A stretch of DNA of 64,000 nucleotides. Origin: Christensenella sp. UBA7703. Its GTDB lineage: Bacteria > Bacillota > Clostridia > Christensenellales > CAG-138. How positions within the stretch are numbered: the first letter of the stretch is position 1; the number at the start of each line of letters is the position of its first letter. The stretch is taken from NCBI GenBank assembly GCA_002482505.1, contig DLGD01000012.1, forward strand, positions 1 to 64,000, read 5' to 3'. Of this stretch, positions 1-8,737 are shown one piece after another. A program made the position numbers and the translations under genes. The notes below the pieces were generated by a model that saw only the letters and a list, made by a program, of their open reading frames with translations, ran no database searches and was not told the origin of the DNA.

Positions 1-476
1 TCGGGCCCGATGTGCCGGTAGAGTTCCGTCATGAACGCCTGGCAAAACCGCATCACTTCGCCGTCGCTCTTGCCGCGCGGGTCAAAGTCGCTGCCGCCTT
101 TTGCGCCGCCGATGGGCAGGCTCGTCAGGCTGTTTTTGAAGGTCTGTTCAAAACCCAGGAATTTCATGATCGATAGATTGACGGAAGGATGGAAGCGAAG
201 ACCGCCTTTGTACGGCCCGATTGCGCCGTTGAACTGCACGCGATAGCCGCGATTCGTCTGCACGCGACCCGCGTCGTCCACCCAGGTCACCCGAAACGAG
301 ATCGACCGCTCCGGCTCCGCCATACGTTCCAGCAACCCGAGTTTTTCATACTCCGGATGCTTGTTCACCACCGCTTCCAGCGAAGAATATACTTCTTCCA
401 CCGTCTGCAAAAATTCCGGTTCCCCTGCGTTTTTCTTCTTGATATCTTCCAGTACCCGTTGAATATAGGCGTTCAT
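1..476 (-). CDS. gdhA: NADP-type glutamate dehydrogenase, N-terminal part
   Basis: Catalyses the reversible amination of 2-oxoglutarate to glutamate in the cytoplasm. The visible 158 residues are the N-terminal dimerisation and substrate-binding part of the family, with the characteristic stretch GPYKGGLRFHPSVN followed by KFLGFEQTFKNSLT and GGAKGGSDFDPRGKSDGE, which carries the substrate-binding lysines. The C-terminal Rossmann domain lies outside the window, so the gene is cut at its 3' end by the left edge. The start is fixed by a strong AGGAGG ribosome site just upstream (480-490 on the reverse strand). A sigma-A type promoter lies at 533-561. Confidence 0.95.
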   Translation of the reverse strand, partial: MNAYIQRVLEDIKKKNAGEPEFLQTVEEVYSSLEAVVNKHPEYEKLGLLERMAEPERSISFRVTWVDDAGRVQTNRGYRVQFNGAIGPYKGGLRFHPSVNLSIMKFLGFEQTFKNSLTSLPIGGAKGGSDFDPRGKSDGEVMRFCQAFMTELYRHIGP

Positions 477-532
477 GCCTGTCCTCCTGATGTGCTGAAT
501 TTGATAGGTAATGTGGGAATTCGCTCAAGTTC

Positions 533-561
533 ATAATAGTCCCGTGGACAAACAAAGTCAA
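533..561 (-). promoter_or_regulatory. Sigma-A promoter of gdhA
   Basis: On the reverse strand TTGACT (556-561) and TATTAT (533-538) are separated by 17 bp, about 55 bp upstream of the gdhA start. Confidence 0.6.
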
Positions 562-642
562 CGAATCTGGCGCAATATATGAAATTATTTTCGCATGCCT
601 TTCATTTTTTGAGTGTGGATACATTTTTTGCTTTTTATGCAG

Positions 643-670
643 GAAAAGCACGCTGTTACGCATGCTTTTC
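643..670 (-). terminator. Hairpin downstream of the XRE-repeat gene
   Basis: Arms GAAAAGCACGC (643-653) and GCATGCTTTTC (660-670) pair fully on the reverse strand with one G-U pair. There is no clean U-run, so termination is uncertain. A second inverted repeat AATCAAAC/GTTTGATT lies at 677-696. Confidence 0.35.
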
Positions 671-715
671 GATTGGAATCAAACACGAGTTTGATTTCGC
701 AGCCTTGATCAACCC

Positions 716-1690
716 TTACAGAAATTTCGAGATTTTTGTGAGGATGGCGGTGTCGTTTCGCTTGAGTGCGTCTTCCACGAGCACGCGCAGAGCGTCTTGC
801 GAAAGAAACGGAAACAGCGCCGAAAGATCGCCAATCTTCTGTCCATGTTTGAGTGCGGCCTTTACTATTTGATCCAGATCATCTTCGTCTAAAAATGGCG
901 CAACCGCCGCAACCTGCGCGATACTTTCGCCGCCTTCCACACACGAGAGCGCAATCTTGCCGAGGTCGTCCTCGTCTAAAAACGGCGCTATTGCCGCAAC
1001 CTCACCAAGGCTGCCGCCACGCGAAACCGCAACCCGCGCAACCTTGCCCAGCACGTCCTCATCCAGAAACGACGCAATCGCCGCAAGTTCCCCGAGCGAA
1101 CCGCCGCTTTGAATCGCGCTTTGCGCGAGTTTGCCAAGCGCCTCTTCGCTCAAAAACGGTGCCAGTGAGGCAAGTTTGCCGAGACCGACATCGGGTGCCA
1201 GACGACCCGCCAGCTCATCGAGATAGTCTTCGTCTAGAAATGGCGCGAGGGTAATCAGGCTCTCGAAGGAGACCGCATTGGATTCCTTAGCGGTTTCGTC
1301 TTCTCCCGATGCTTTGTTTTTTTGCTGCCCGGCTTCTTCTTCAATCGCCTTTACGATGCGCTTGACCTGTTTGGGCTTGAGCAGCGGCGCCGCCTCTCCC
1401 GCCTCACCAAGCGTGATATGCTCCGTCTTGACAAACGATTCCTCGCTGCCGTCCATCACGCTGCGGATGAGCTCTCCTCCGCGCCCGCCGCCGAGCAATT
1501 CATCCACGCTCACCCCCAGCGCCTGCGCCAGCTCCGGCAGCTTGCCGATATCCGGCATGGAGGCGCCGCGCTCCCAATTGCTGACCGCCTGAAAGCTCAC
1601 ACCCATGCAATCCGCCAGCGCGGGCTGGGTCATATCCTTTTCTTTTCTCAGGCGCGAAATCCGCCGCCCGATCTCCACCGCGTCAAACAT
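716..1690 (-). CDS. XRE-family regulator with six 29-residue helical repeats
   Basis: Probable DNA-binding regulator of 324 residues. Residues 6-62 form a Cro/CI-type helix-turn-helix (motif VSFQAVSNWERG). A charged linker follows (about 70-140), then from residue about 141 to the end six tandem repeats with core L-A-P-F-L-D-E-D-x-L-G-K. The cores start near residues 149, 177, 206, 235, 264 and 293, so the period is 29 residues (28 between the first two). The repeats look alpha-helical and amphipathic, like a small solenoid, and could bind a protein or mediate oligomerisation. I know no named family with exactly this architecture; some clostridial XRE proteins carry similar tails. The start has a clear AAGGAGAA site. 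A 48-codon ORF lies just upstream on the same strand. Confidence 0.85.
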   Translation of the reverse strand: MFDAVEIGRRISRLRKEKDMTQPALADCMGVSFQAVSNWERGASMPDIGKLPELAQALGVSVDELLGGGRGGELIRSVMDGSEESFVKTEHITLGEAGEAAPLLKPKQVKRIVKAIEEEAGQQKNKASGEDETAKESNAVSFESLITLAPFLDEDYLDELAGRLAPDVGLGKLASLAPFLSEEALGKLAQSAIQSGGSLGELAAIASFLDEDVLGKVARVAVSRGGSLGEVAAIAPFLDEDDLGKIALSCVEGGESIAQVAAVAPFLDEDDLDQIVKAALKHGQKIGDLSALFPFLSQDALRVLVEDALKRNDTAILTKISKFL

Positions 1691-1755
1691 ATTCGTTCTC
1701 CTTCACTGCCTCTTGTTTGCAAAACGAGGAAGCTTGCATTCGTCTTATCCTTCCA

Positions 1756-1902
1756 CTATATCCTCGGGGACTGCGTGGCGATGCTCTGCCACTTTGCTTC
1801 CCGCTTCTTCGTTTCACGCTTGAGAATCATCTGCCGGTAGAGCTGCTCCGTCTGCTCCGGTGTGCGTTTTTTGAGGAAGATTTGTCGAATGAAAGACCGC
1901 AT
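1756..1902 (-). CDS. Small basic hypothetical protein, 48 aa
   Basis: A short reading frame of 48 codons with a good ribosome site (GGAGG about 7 nt before ATG) that begins MRSFIRQIFLKKRTPEQTEQ and ends SPRI. It is strongly basic (many Arg and Lys), with an amphipathic N-terminal helix. It lies 65 bp upstream of the XRE-repeat regulator on the same strand, so the two may be co-transcribed. I do not recognise a family. It could be a chance frame, but the ribosome site and codon choice argue for translation. Confidence 0.45.
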   Translation of the reverse strand: MRSFIRQIFLKKRTPEQTEQLYRQMILKRETKKREAKWQSIATQSPRI

Positions 1903-2205
1903 GTCTGTTGCCTCCGCTTTCGTTTTGCTGCACCATCAGCATACGAAGCGCCGACGGGCAAAACCAGCAAGCGGTGCTTGAGTTTCGGGTTTGAGGGAAA
2001 CTCAAGCGGCGGTTGAGGGGATGTGGTTCAAGGATTTCTCGTCAGTTCTATCTTATCGAAGCCTTAAAAAATTACAATACAAATTCATTTGATCCGTTCA
2101 AAAACAAACACATGTGAAAAATTAAATATTTATTTTGTTTTTTGACACCAAACGGTTGTTATAATGCGCATATAGTGCAAACCGGTTAAGTAAGCGAGGA
2201 ACAAC
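1903..2205. other. Divergent intergenic region before the sigma-factor gene
   Basis: About 300 bp between the small reverse-strand ORF and the sigma-factor gene. The half near 2050-2165 is AT-rich. It contains a perfect TTGACA (2142-2147) and a perfect TATAAT (2160-2165) on the plus strand, but only 12 bp apart, so they are not a standard sigma-A pair. No gene was seen. Confidence 0.5.
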
Positions 2206-2715
2206 ATGGAATCTAGGGACGCCTATTTTGACGAAGTCTATCGCGCGTATGCAGCGAGATTGAAACACTATCTCGTTGTGCGCATTCGCTCCGTATCCGA
2301 TATGGAGGATCTCTTTCAGGAAGTCTGGAAGCGATTTTACGAGCGTACGGCGTTGCTCCGCCCGCAGGAGCCGTTTTGCTATCTACTCAAGATTGCCAAA
2401 GGGGAGCTCTACAAGCGATACCGAAGCCAAAGCCGGATCAACGAACGCGAAGAACCGCTGACGGAAACCCTACCGGACGAGCACGCGCCGTTTGAACCCA
2501 CGCTGCTGGATCGGATGGAGGCAGCGGAGGTTTGGCGAATCGTCAAAACGGAACCATTGCTGTCCTATCAAACATTTGTGCTTTACTATGGCTTCGACCA
2601 ATCGGTGCGGCAGATTGCAACTGCGCTTGGCATCAGCGAAGATGCGGTAAAAGCGCGGCTGTATCGCACCAGAGAGCGGATTCGAGCGGAATGGAAAGGA
2701 GCCAACGAGCAATGA
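2206..2715 (+). CDS. ECF-type RNA polymerase sigma factor
   Basis: A 169-residue sigma-70 family factor with only regions 2 and 4. Region 2 spans about residues 8-80 (motif DMEDLFQEVWKRFYER). Region 4 is at about 115-162, ending with a helix-turn-helix (VRQIATALGISEDAVKARLYRTRERIR). It would direct RNA polymerase to a small regulon once released from its anti-sigma partner. The next gene overlaps the stop codon by 4 bp (ATGA) and encodes a single-pass membrane protein of anti-sigma type, so the two form an operon. The start has a GAGGA ribosome site. Confidence 0.9.
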   Translation: MESRDAYFDEVYRAYAARLKHYLVVRIRSVSDMEDLFQEVWKRFYERTALLRPQEPFCYLLKIAKGELYKRYRSQSRINEREEPLTETLPDEHAPFEPTLLDRMEAAEVWRIVKTEPLLSYQTFVLYYGFDQSVRQIATALGISEDAVKARLYRTRERIRAEWKGANEQ

Positions 2716-4265
2716 CGGAACATGAATTGTTCAAGGAGGCTGTTATGCAAAATATGGTGGATGACGCGCGGGTACAGCGCGAGAGCAAGACACGAAAGCA
2801 CCACCCGGTCGCGCGGAAGGTTGCATTTGCCGCGGCGTGCCTGTTGGTCGCCGTGAGCGTCACAGTGTTTGCTATCCCCAGCGCGCGGGCTGCCGTAGAG
2901 GAATGGATCAACGGCATATTTAGCCCCAACGGATATTTCGGGCAGGAGCAAAACGCGCGCACAGAGGAGCCGACGATTGAGGCGATTACCACGCTTGCAG
3001 GCGAAAGCACCCTCACACTCAGCAACGTTGGAGAAGAATTCCAAGCCTATGCGAATACGTTCGACATGAAGCTGGACGAGATCGCCTACGACGGCGAATC
3101 CATCTTTGTCTCCGGCACGATGTCCGGCGCAACGGCAAGACCGTTTGTGGAGGCACAAACGGGAGGCGATACCTTCCGCGCAGCCAAGTATGATGGCTCG
3201 CTCGGCGGCGATCCCGACTGGGAATACTATTTCTTTGCTTGCGAGAACTGGATGAAATTCGTATCTTCTGACGGGCAAACGTTTATGGGTGAGCTCGTTC
3301 CGTTCTTCACGCCGGAGATGGACGCAATCTGTATTGCGCTATCGGCGGAAACACCAGAAAAGGTATTCAAAGATGGTGCGCTTGTCACATCCAACAAAAA
3401 GGCGGATGCGCTTTGGGATTCCTATCTTGCCGATCATGACATCCGGTTCTCCGCCACGCTTGAACACACCGGTCAGGACACAGGCCCACTTTCCGCACAG
3501 GATGCGGAACCGCTTTCCGGGCAGGTGTCGGGTGAGTTATCGCTCCGCATGCGATATGACAACGTAGACGGAGCCGATTCAGTCGAGGTTTTGACCGCTT
3601 CGTTTGGCTCGATTGCTCTCGATGCCGACGCGTATCGTGCCCTCACAAAGACCACGGAGGCCAAGACCGAAACTAAGGTTGACCTCGGCGGCGTGCACCC
3701 CGTCTCCATCACTGAATGGCAGGCGGAAGAGGAGCAGACATCCGACGATTGCGAGATTTATTACTCTACGCACGAATTAGATTTCTCTGGCGCGTCTTTC
3801 TCTCTCAAGGAGATTACATTCACGCCAACGGATACTCAAATCACGCTTCACGTGGTATTGCCGGAAAGCTGGACGGCGGCGGAGCGTTTCAACAGCGGGC
3901 CGATATTCCACTTTTTCCTCGACGGAGAGGTTGCGCAAGATGAAGATCACAGCCTTTTTAGCTATTCTGGACAGACGGGAACATGCGATCCGACGGGGAA
4001 AACACGGGAATATGATTGTTCCTTTTTTGAGAGCAATCTCTCCCCAAGCGCTTGGGGTAAAGTCAAAACGCTCACAATTGTCCCGGTCACGGGTTACTGG
4101 TGGGAGATGAAAGTAAGCCATGATAACGGTCCGTCTGCATCCTTCTCTCTGCAAAATGACGCAGTGGTTACCACATATGTCAATCGTACAAGCGTCGAAT
4201 ATTCTATACTCTACGACAAAATGACCCAATACGCTCTGACCATCAACCTCGACGATTACAGATAA
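2712..4265 (+). CDS. Membrane anti-sigma-like protein (DUF4179-type ectodomain)
   Basis: A 517-residue protein with a short cytoplasmic N-terminus (about 34 residues), one membrane segment at about 36-56 (KVAFAAACLLVAVSVTVFAI) and a large extracellular part rich in beta-strand-like sequence. This is the layout of clostridial proteins encoded after ECF sigma genes, where the N-terminus holds the sigma factor and the outer domain senses a signal. The start at 2712 overlaps the sigma stop codon; an alternative ATG at 2745 has a better placed AAGGAGG site, so the first 11 residues are uncertain. The trigger cannot be told from sequence. A strong terminator follows. Confidence 0.75.
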   Translation: MTEHELFKEAVMQNMVDDARVQRESKTRKHHPVARKVAFAAACLLVAVSVTVFAIPSARAAVEEWINGIFSPNGYFGQEQNARTEEPTIEAITTLAGESTLTLSNVGEEFQAYANTFDMKLDEIAYDGESIFVSGTMSGATARPFVEAQTGGDTFRAAKYDGSLGGDPDWEYYFFACENWMKFVSSDGQTFMGELVPFFTPEMDAICIALSAETPEKVFKDGALVTSNKKADALWDSYLADHDIRFSATLEHTGQDTGPLSAQDAEPLSGQVSGELSLRMRYDNVDGADSVEVLTASFGSIALDADAYRALTKTTEAKTETKVDLGGVHPVSITEWQAEEEQTSDDCEIYYSTHELDFSGASFSLKEITFTPTDTQITLHVVLPESWTAAERFNSGPIFHFFLDGEVAQDEDHSLFSYSGQTGTCDPTGKTREYDCSFFESNLSPSAWGKVKTLTIVPVTGYWWEMKVSHDNGPSASFSLQNDAVVTTYVNRTSVEYSILYDKMTQYALTINLDDYR

Positions 4266-4280
4266 GCCAAGCGCAATCAG

Positions 4281-4310
4281 AAAGGCGCACCGTTTTGGGT
4301 GCGCCTTTTG
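4281..4310. terminator. Bidirectional terminator between anti-sigma gene and pgcA
   Basis: Inverted repeat AAAGGCGCACC / GGTGCGCCTTTT with a short loop, between two convergent genes, with T residues on one side and A residues on the other, so it can serve both strands. Confidence 0.85.
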
Positions 4311-4330
4311 CGTTTCATCGAAAGTTGGCT

Positions 4331-6061
4331 TTATGCCAAATACACCTTCAGCAGCCCGTCTACATCCTGCATGAGCGCGGCAAGGGTTGCCGAAAGCTGT
4401 TCCTTTGTCTTAGCCCGCGCACCGATGTAGAGCTTGAGCTTGGGCTCGGTACCGCTGGGGCGGATCACGATCCAGCTTTCGTCTAAGAGCAGCCAACGCA
4501 GCGTGTCCGACTTCGGCAGCGCGATGTCGCAGGCCGTACCATCGGTATTCACACACCTTCTGGCAAGATAGTCCTCCGCGGTGACGATTGCAGTGCCCGC
4601 AAACGACTGCGGCGGATTGCTCCGCAAGGCGGCCATCGCGCCCGCGATCTTCTCCATACCTTCTTTGCCTTCGAGAGTATAACTCTTGACGTTCTCGCTG
4701 TAAAACCCGTAGGTCGCGTAGATTTCGTCCAGCGCGTCGGAGAGGGTCATCCCCCGCTCGGCATACGCGATGCACGCCTCCGCCGCAAGCATCGCGGCGC
4801 AAACCGCGTCCTTGTCCCGCGCGAGCCCGCCCGCGAGGAAACCGAAGCTCTCCTCAAACCCGAAGAGGAATGTCTTCTCCCCGCTGGTTTGATACTCGTC
4901 CACTTTTTCGCCGATGAAGCGAAAGCCCGTCATCACGTTTTCCAGCGCGACGCCGTAGGCCGCGCAGATCGCGTCAGCCAGGCGTGTGGAGACGATGCTC
5001 TTGATCACGACGCCGTTTTTCGGCAGCCGCTTTTGCCGGCTCATGGAAGAGAGGATGTGCTCAAGCAGGATGCAACCGATCTGGTTGCCCGTCAGCGTCA
5101 CCCATTCGTCCGCCTTGGTCTTCACCGCAACGCCGAGGCGATCCGCGTCCGGGTCGGTCGCGAGGCAAACGCGCGCGCCTTTTTCCTCCGCGAGCGCAAT
5201 CGCGAGGCGGAACGCGTTCGGGTCCTCCGGGTTTGGCGCGGTGACGGTTGGAAAACGCCCGTCCGGTGCGCTCTGTTCCGGCACCGTGATCACGTTGCTT
5301 AGCCCCACGCGGGAGAGCAATTCCCGCACGGGTACCGCACCGGAACCATGCAACGGCGTATAGACGATCGGCAGATCTCCGCCACGGCGGCGCACCAAAC
5401 CGGGATCAAGCAGCAGCTGTTCCGTCGCGGCATAATACGCCTCGTCCTCTTCTTTGCCAACCAACCGGATTGCGCCGGAGGCAACCGCCGCGTCATAGTC
5501 CGCCACGCGCGGCGAGAACATCGGAATGAGCTGAATCTCATCAAAAATTGCGGCTGCCTGTTCGGGCGCGGCTTGCCCGCCGTATGCCCAGTAGACCTTA
5601 TAACCGTTGTATTTGCTGGGGTTGTGGGAGGCGGTGATCACAATGCCCGCCATGCAGCCCAGATGCCGCACGGCAAACGAAAGCTGCGGCACGGAATGCA
5701 GCGTGGAGAACAGATAGGTTTGAATGCCGTTTGCGGCAAGGACGCAGGCCGCCTCCTTGGCAAACTCCGGCGAAAACAGGCGGGAGTCATACGCGATGCA
5801 AACCCCGCGCTCCTTTGCGCCCGGGCAGGAGAGCAGATAGTTGCTCAGCCCCTGCGTGGCGCGGTGCACGACATAGACATTCATGCGGTTGGTGCCCGCG
5901 CCGAGAATGCCGCGTAATCCCGCAGTGCCAAACTCCAGCTCGCGGTAAAAGCGCTCCTCAATCTCCTGCGCATCGTTTGCGATGGCGCGCAGTTCCGCGC
6001 GCGAGGTTTCGTCCAGCGTCGGCTCGTTGAGCCAGGATTCATAAACCGTTTTCGTGTCCAT
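4331..6061 (-). CDS. pgcA: Phosphoglucomutase / phosphomannomutase
   Basis: Interconverts hexose 1- and 6-phosphates, feeding cell-wall and polysaccharide precursors. The 576-residue protein has the family's four-domain order: phosphoserine loop TASHNPSKYNGYKVYW (Ser near residue 145), metal-binding DPDADRLG, sugar-binding GFEESFGF and phosphate-binding RPSGTEPKLKLYI. N-terminal GTAGLRG(I)LGAGTNRMN is also typical of the PgcA/PGM2-like group. The start at 6061 is preceded by AAAGGAA; an upstream ATG at 6106 has no ribosome site. It lies 61 bp downstream of a hydrolase gene on the same strand. Confidence 0.93.
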   Translation of the reverse strand: MDTKTVYESWLNEPTLDETSRAELRAIANDAQEIEERFYRELEFGTAGLRGILGAGTNRMNVYVVHRATQGLSNYLLSCPGAKERGVCIAYDSRLFSPEFAKEAACVLAANGIQTYLFSTLHSVPQLSFAVRHLGCMAGIVITASHNPSKYNGYKVYWAYGGQAAPEQAAAIFDEIQLIPMFSPRVADYDAAVASGAIRLVGKEEDEAYYAATEQLLLDPGLVRRRGGDLPIVYTPLHGSGAVPVRELLSRVGLSNVITVPEQSAPDGRFPTVTAPNPEDPNAFRLAIALAEEKGARVCLATDPDADRLGVAVKTKADEWVTLTGNQIGCILLEHILSSMSRQKRLPKNGVVIKSIVSTRLADAICAAYGVALENVMTGFRFIGEKVDEYQTSGEKTFLFGFEESFGFLAGGLARDKDAVCAAMLAAEACIAYAERGMTLSDALDEIYATYGFYSENVKSYTLEGKEGMEKIAGAMAALRSNPPQSFAGTAIVTAEDYLARRCVNTDGTACDIALPKSDTLRWLLLDESWIVIRPSGTEPKLKLYIGARAKTKEQLSATLAALMQDVDGLLKVYLA

Positions 6062-6122
6062 TCGGTTTTTCCTTTCGTTTGCTTCCCTTATTTCAAATAA
6101 ACGCAATTAAGCTTGTTCTGTG

Positions 6123-6959
6123 TTATGGCTCCAGCGAGGCGAGAAACGCCTTGACCGCCGCCCAGTATTCATCCGGGTTTGGCGCATCCCGATCGAGTGA
6201 CGCGGAACCGTGCAAGCCGATTCCTTTCGGAACGAAGAATACACTGCCTTCGCTCTTGATTTGGTCTGCAATCCCCTGCCAGGATTTCACTTCCCAATCA
6301 CCGGAGGTGATGAACGCGGGATGAGTGATGCTTTCTGCATAGTCCACAATCTGCTTGCCGTCGAACTTGAAATATTCTCCCGGCGAAAACGCGAGCACAG
6401 CGGAGATTTCATCCCGGTGCTGCGAGGCAAGTATCAGCGAGAGTGCTGCGGAATACGAACTGCCCCAAACGATGAGTTGCTTTGGTTGATATTCCTGCTC
6501 CACAAAGCGCAGCGCCGCCTCCAGATCCAGATACGCGTCCGTATACCCCGTCGGTAGGTTTTTCTCCTTTGCCGCCAAATAGGTTTGATTTTTGATGCCG
6601 TTGACTTGCCCGCCGGAACGTTGATCCACCGCGAGGCAATTGTAGCCAAGCGCGTTAAGCTTCGGCGCGATGTCCTGATATTCCCCGCGGCTGTAGTCTG
6701 CTTGATGGAAGAGGAGGATAAACGGCGCGCTGGCGTCCCCCGTCCAGAAAAGCCCCGCCGTCACCGTTAGCCCATCTGCTGCAGAAAATGTAAGCGAGCC
6801 CGTGTGCGGCTCCTCTTTCCCGGTTACAGCTTTTTCTGTCTGCACCGTCGGTTGGATGGGTTCACTCGCTTTTTTTGCGGGAAGCAAGGCTATGGTGAGA
6901 ATCAGCGCCGTGAAAAAGAACACACCGCCCGCCAGAAGCACTATCGTCCTCGTTTTCAT
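6123..6959 (-). CDS. Membrane-anchored alpha/beta hydrolase
   Basis: A 278-residue protein with an N-terminal hydrophobic anchor (residues about 5-27), a short Thr/Glu-rich linker, then an alpha/beta hydrolase fold. The nucleophile elbow is GSSYSA (serine near residue 167). An aspartate in TSGDWEV and the histidine in IGLHGSA would complete a triad. It resembles the dienelactone hydrolase group of secreted esterases; the substrate is unknown. AAGGAGC precedes the start. Its promoter (7077-7105) overlaps the -35 element of the divergent zinc-ribbon gene. Confidence 0.75.
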   Translation of the reverse strand: MKTRTIVLLAGGVFFFTALILTIALLPAKKASEPIQPTVQTEKAVTGKEEPHTGSLTFSAADGLTVTAGLFWTGDASAPFILLFHQADYSRGEYQDIAPKLNALGYNCLAVDQRSGGQVNGIKNQTYLAAKEKNLPTGYTDAYLDLEAALRFVEQEYQPKQLIVWGSSYSAALSLILASQHRDEISAVLAFSPGEYFKFDGKQIVDYAESITHPAFITSGDWEVKSWQGIADQIKSEGSVFFVPKGIGLHGSASLDRDAPNPDEYWAAVKAFLASLEP

Positions 6960-7076
6960 CGTGATCGCTCCTTCTCAAAGCAAAACCGACATTCACGCGT
7001 TCATGGATGATTTCACGAAGCAAAACCGCCCGTCCATTCGAAAAAACGACAAATTCGTTTACAAACCCTTCATCTG

Positions 7077-7105
7077 ATTATACCCGCCGCTGTGTTGCAT
7101 GGCAA
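7077..7105 (-). promoter_or_regulatory. Promoter of the membrane hydrolase gene
   Basis: Reverse-strand TTGCCA (7100-7105), 17 bp, TATAAT (7077-7082). Its -35 element abuts that of the divergent promoter. Confidence 0.6.
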
Positions 7106-7123
7106 GGCGGGCTGTGCTATCAT
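7095..7123 (+). promoter_or_regulatory. Promoter of the zinc-ribbon membrane gene
   Basis: TTGCAT (7095-7100), 17 bp, TATCAT (7118-7123). The predicted transcription start falls on or next to the ATG at 7130, and no SD sequence is present, which suggests a leaderless mRNA. Confidence 0.55.
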
Positions 7124-7129
7124 ACGCAT

Positions 7130-8713
7130 ATGGAAAAGCGCACGCAAACGAAAAAGCGCTATCACTCCGCCAGCTTTCTTAACAGCGGGGCGGTTTTTTA
7201 CGGTACGCTGTTATTTCTTGTCGCGCGCGTCTTCACGCTGTTTCAGCTGTTTTCCGACGCCGCAACACGCAAAAAGCTCCAGCAGGCGCCGCCGGAGAAC
7301 TTCACCTTTCTTGGCATCGCGTGGCTATTGATCGTCATCGGTATCATCGGGATTGCGTTCTATCTGCTGCTGCAAAACAAACAACGGAAAATCCGCATGA
7401 AGCAAGGGAACTATTACCTGCTTCTCAACGCACTGTTTGCCGTTTGGGGGCTCATCAGCGCCATCAGCTATTTCGTTGAGATGATCCTGTTCTTTGAGTT
7501 TGTATATCTGTTGGATTTTTTAACGCTCATCGGTGCATTGGTGATTCCCAGCGTTCTCTATCAACTCTCTGACCGAAAACAGGACATCCCGCAGGACAAT
7601 GTCCTGTTTTTTACCGCCATCGGCTCAACTGTGCTCTCCGTGCTCGCGGCGCTCATCGTTGCGCTCGTACTTCGAAAGAGCTATACCGCATTCCAGCTTC
7701 TGCGGGAACTGATGTTCCGCGCGGGCATCATCCTCTTTGGCATCGCGGGGTTATTGAAGGCGATTCGCCTGCGCGCCGAGCTGCCGGAGTTGGTTGCCGA
7801 AATGCCGAAGCCGGAGCCAAAGCCCAGCGTGGCTCAGGAGTCAAAGCCGCTCTTCCAGATCAGCAGAGAGCCCAAGAGCAAGGTGGACGCAAAAGGGCGC
7901 ATCAAATGCCCGGACTGCGGAAAGAAGCTGCCGGAAGGCACGCGCATCTGTCCACGCTGCGGCTTTGACATCGAAACGCCGGATCTTTTTGGCGACGATG
8001 ATGAATTTGACGAGGATTCGTTTGCGGCACCCAATCCGATTGAGCCGGTAATGGAGGAAGAAGTCATCTTGCCGGAGCAGGACGCGTTTGAAGAACCTCC
8101 GCCGGCTGCCCCTGTTCGGGACGAACTGCCAAAGGACATCTGCCCGCGCTGCAAGAAAAAGAAACCGCCGTTTCTGAGCACCTGCCCGCACTGCGGCTAT
8201 TATCCCGGTGACCCGATTGAACTTGCCGAACAGGAAGCGGAAAAGAGAGCGCAGACTGAGACGGTAAAGGCGGACACTTCCCCCGCCGCCTATGTTCCGC
8301 AGGAACCCAAAGTGGAACCGAAATGCGAGAAATGCGGAAGGAAGCTTCCCGGCGGGCTCTCCACCTGCCCCTACTGCGGCTATCATCCAAACGACGCGCA
8401 TGCGCCGAAGGAACCACCGAAATCCGCTGTTGAAAACCTGTTTGAGGATGAAGAGGAGCCGGAGACCATCTTCTGCCCGCGCTGCGACAACGAGGTTCTT
8501 TCCGGAACTGAAGTTTGCCCGCATTGCGGTTATCCGTTTGTTGCCTCGCGCAGCACCGCGCGCATCAGCAGGCCCACGCAGAAGCTGCCACGCGTGCCCG
8601 ATCCCAAGCGGCTGACGGAGAAAAACTCCATCGAGTGCCCGGAATGTGGCAGACGGTATTCCGCCGCGCGGGACCGCTGTCCATACTGCGGATATGGGTT
8701 ATATGACGGTTAG
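7130..8713 (+). CDS. Polytopic membrane protein with five cytoplasmic zinc ribbons
   Basis: A 527-residue protein. The first about 210 residues contain some six hydrophobic segments. The rest is hydrophilic and Pro/Glu-rich and carries five CxxC...CxxC zinc ribbons: CPDCGKK/CPRCGF, CPRCKKK/CPHCGYY, CEKCGRK/CPYCGYH, CPRCDNE/CPHCGYP and a final CPECGRR/CPYCGYG. Multiple ribbons of this kind usually serve as protein- or nucleic-acid-binding knuckles. No enzymatic motif was seen and the function is unknown. The ATG at 7130 has no ribosome site and sits at the predicted transcription start. A longer frame back to 7007 exists but would begin upstream of the promoter. Confidence 0.75.
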   Translation: MEKRTQTKKRYHSASFLNSGAVFYGTLLFLVARVFTLFQLFSDAATRKKLQQAPPENFTFLGIAWLLIVIGIIGIAFYLLLQNKQRKIRMKQGNYYLLLNALFAVWGLISAISYFVEMILFFEFVYLLDFLTLIGALVIPSVLYQLSDRKQDIPQDNVLFFTAIGSTVLSVLAALIVALVLRKSYTAFQLLRELMFRAGIILFGIAGLLKAIRLRAELPELVAEMPKPEPKPSVAQESKPLFQISREPKSKVDAKGRIKCPDCGKKLPEGTRICPRCGFDIETPDLFGDDDEFDEDSFAAPNPIEPVMEEEVILPEQDAFEEPPPAAPVRDELPKDICPRCKKKKPPFLSTCPHCGYYPGDPIELAEQEAEKRAQTETVKADTSPAAYVPQEPKVEPKCEKCGRKLPGGLSTCPYCGYHPNDAHAPKEPPKSAVENLFEDEEEPETIFCPRCDNEVLSGTEVCPHCGYPFVASRSTARISRPTQKLPRVPDPKRLTEKNSIECPECGRRYSAARDRCPYCGYGLYDG

Positions 8714-8737
8714 CTTCACAAAAAAATCTGGATAGTA

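Noticed and set aside
346..663. 105-codon minus-strand frame overlapping the gdhA start
   Set aside because: Out of frame with gdhA and spanning its promoter; low-complexity translation.
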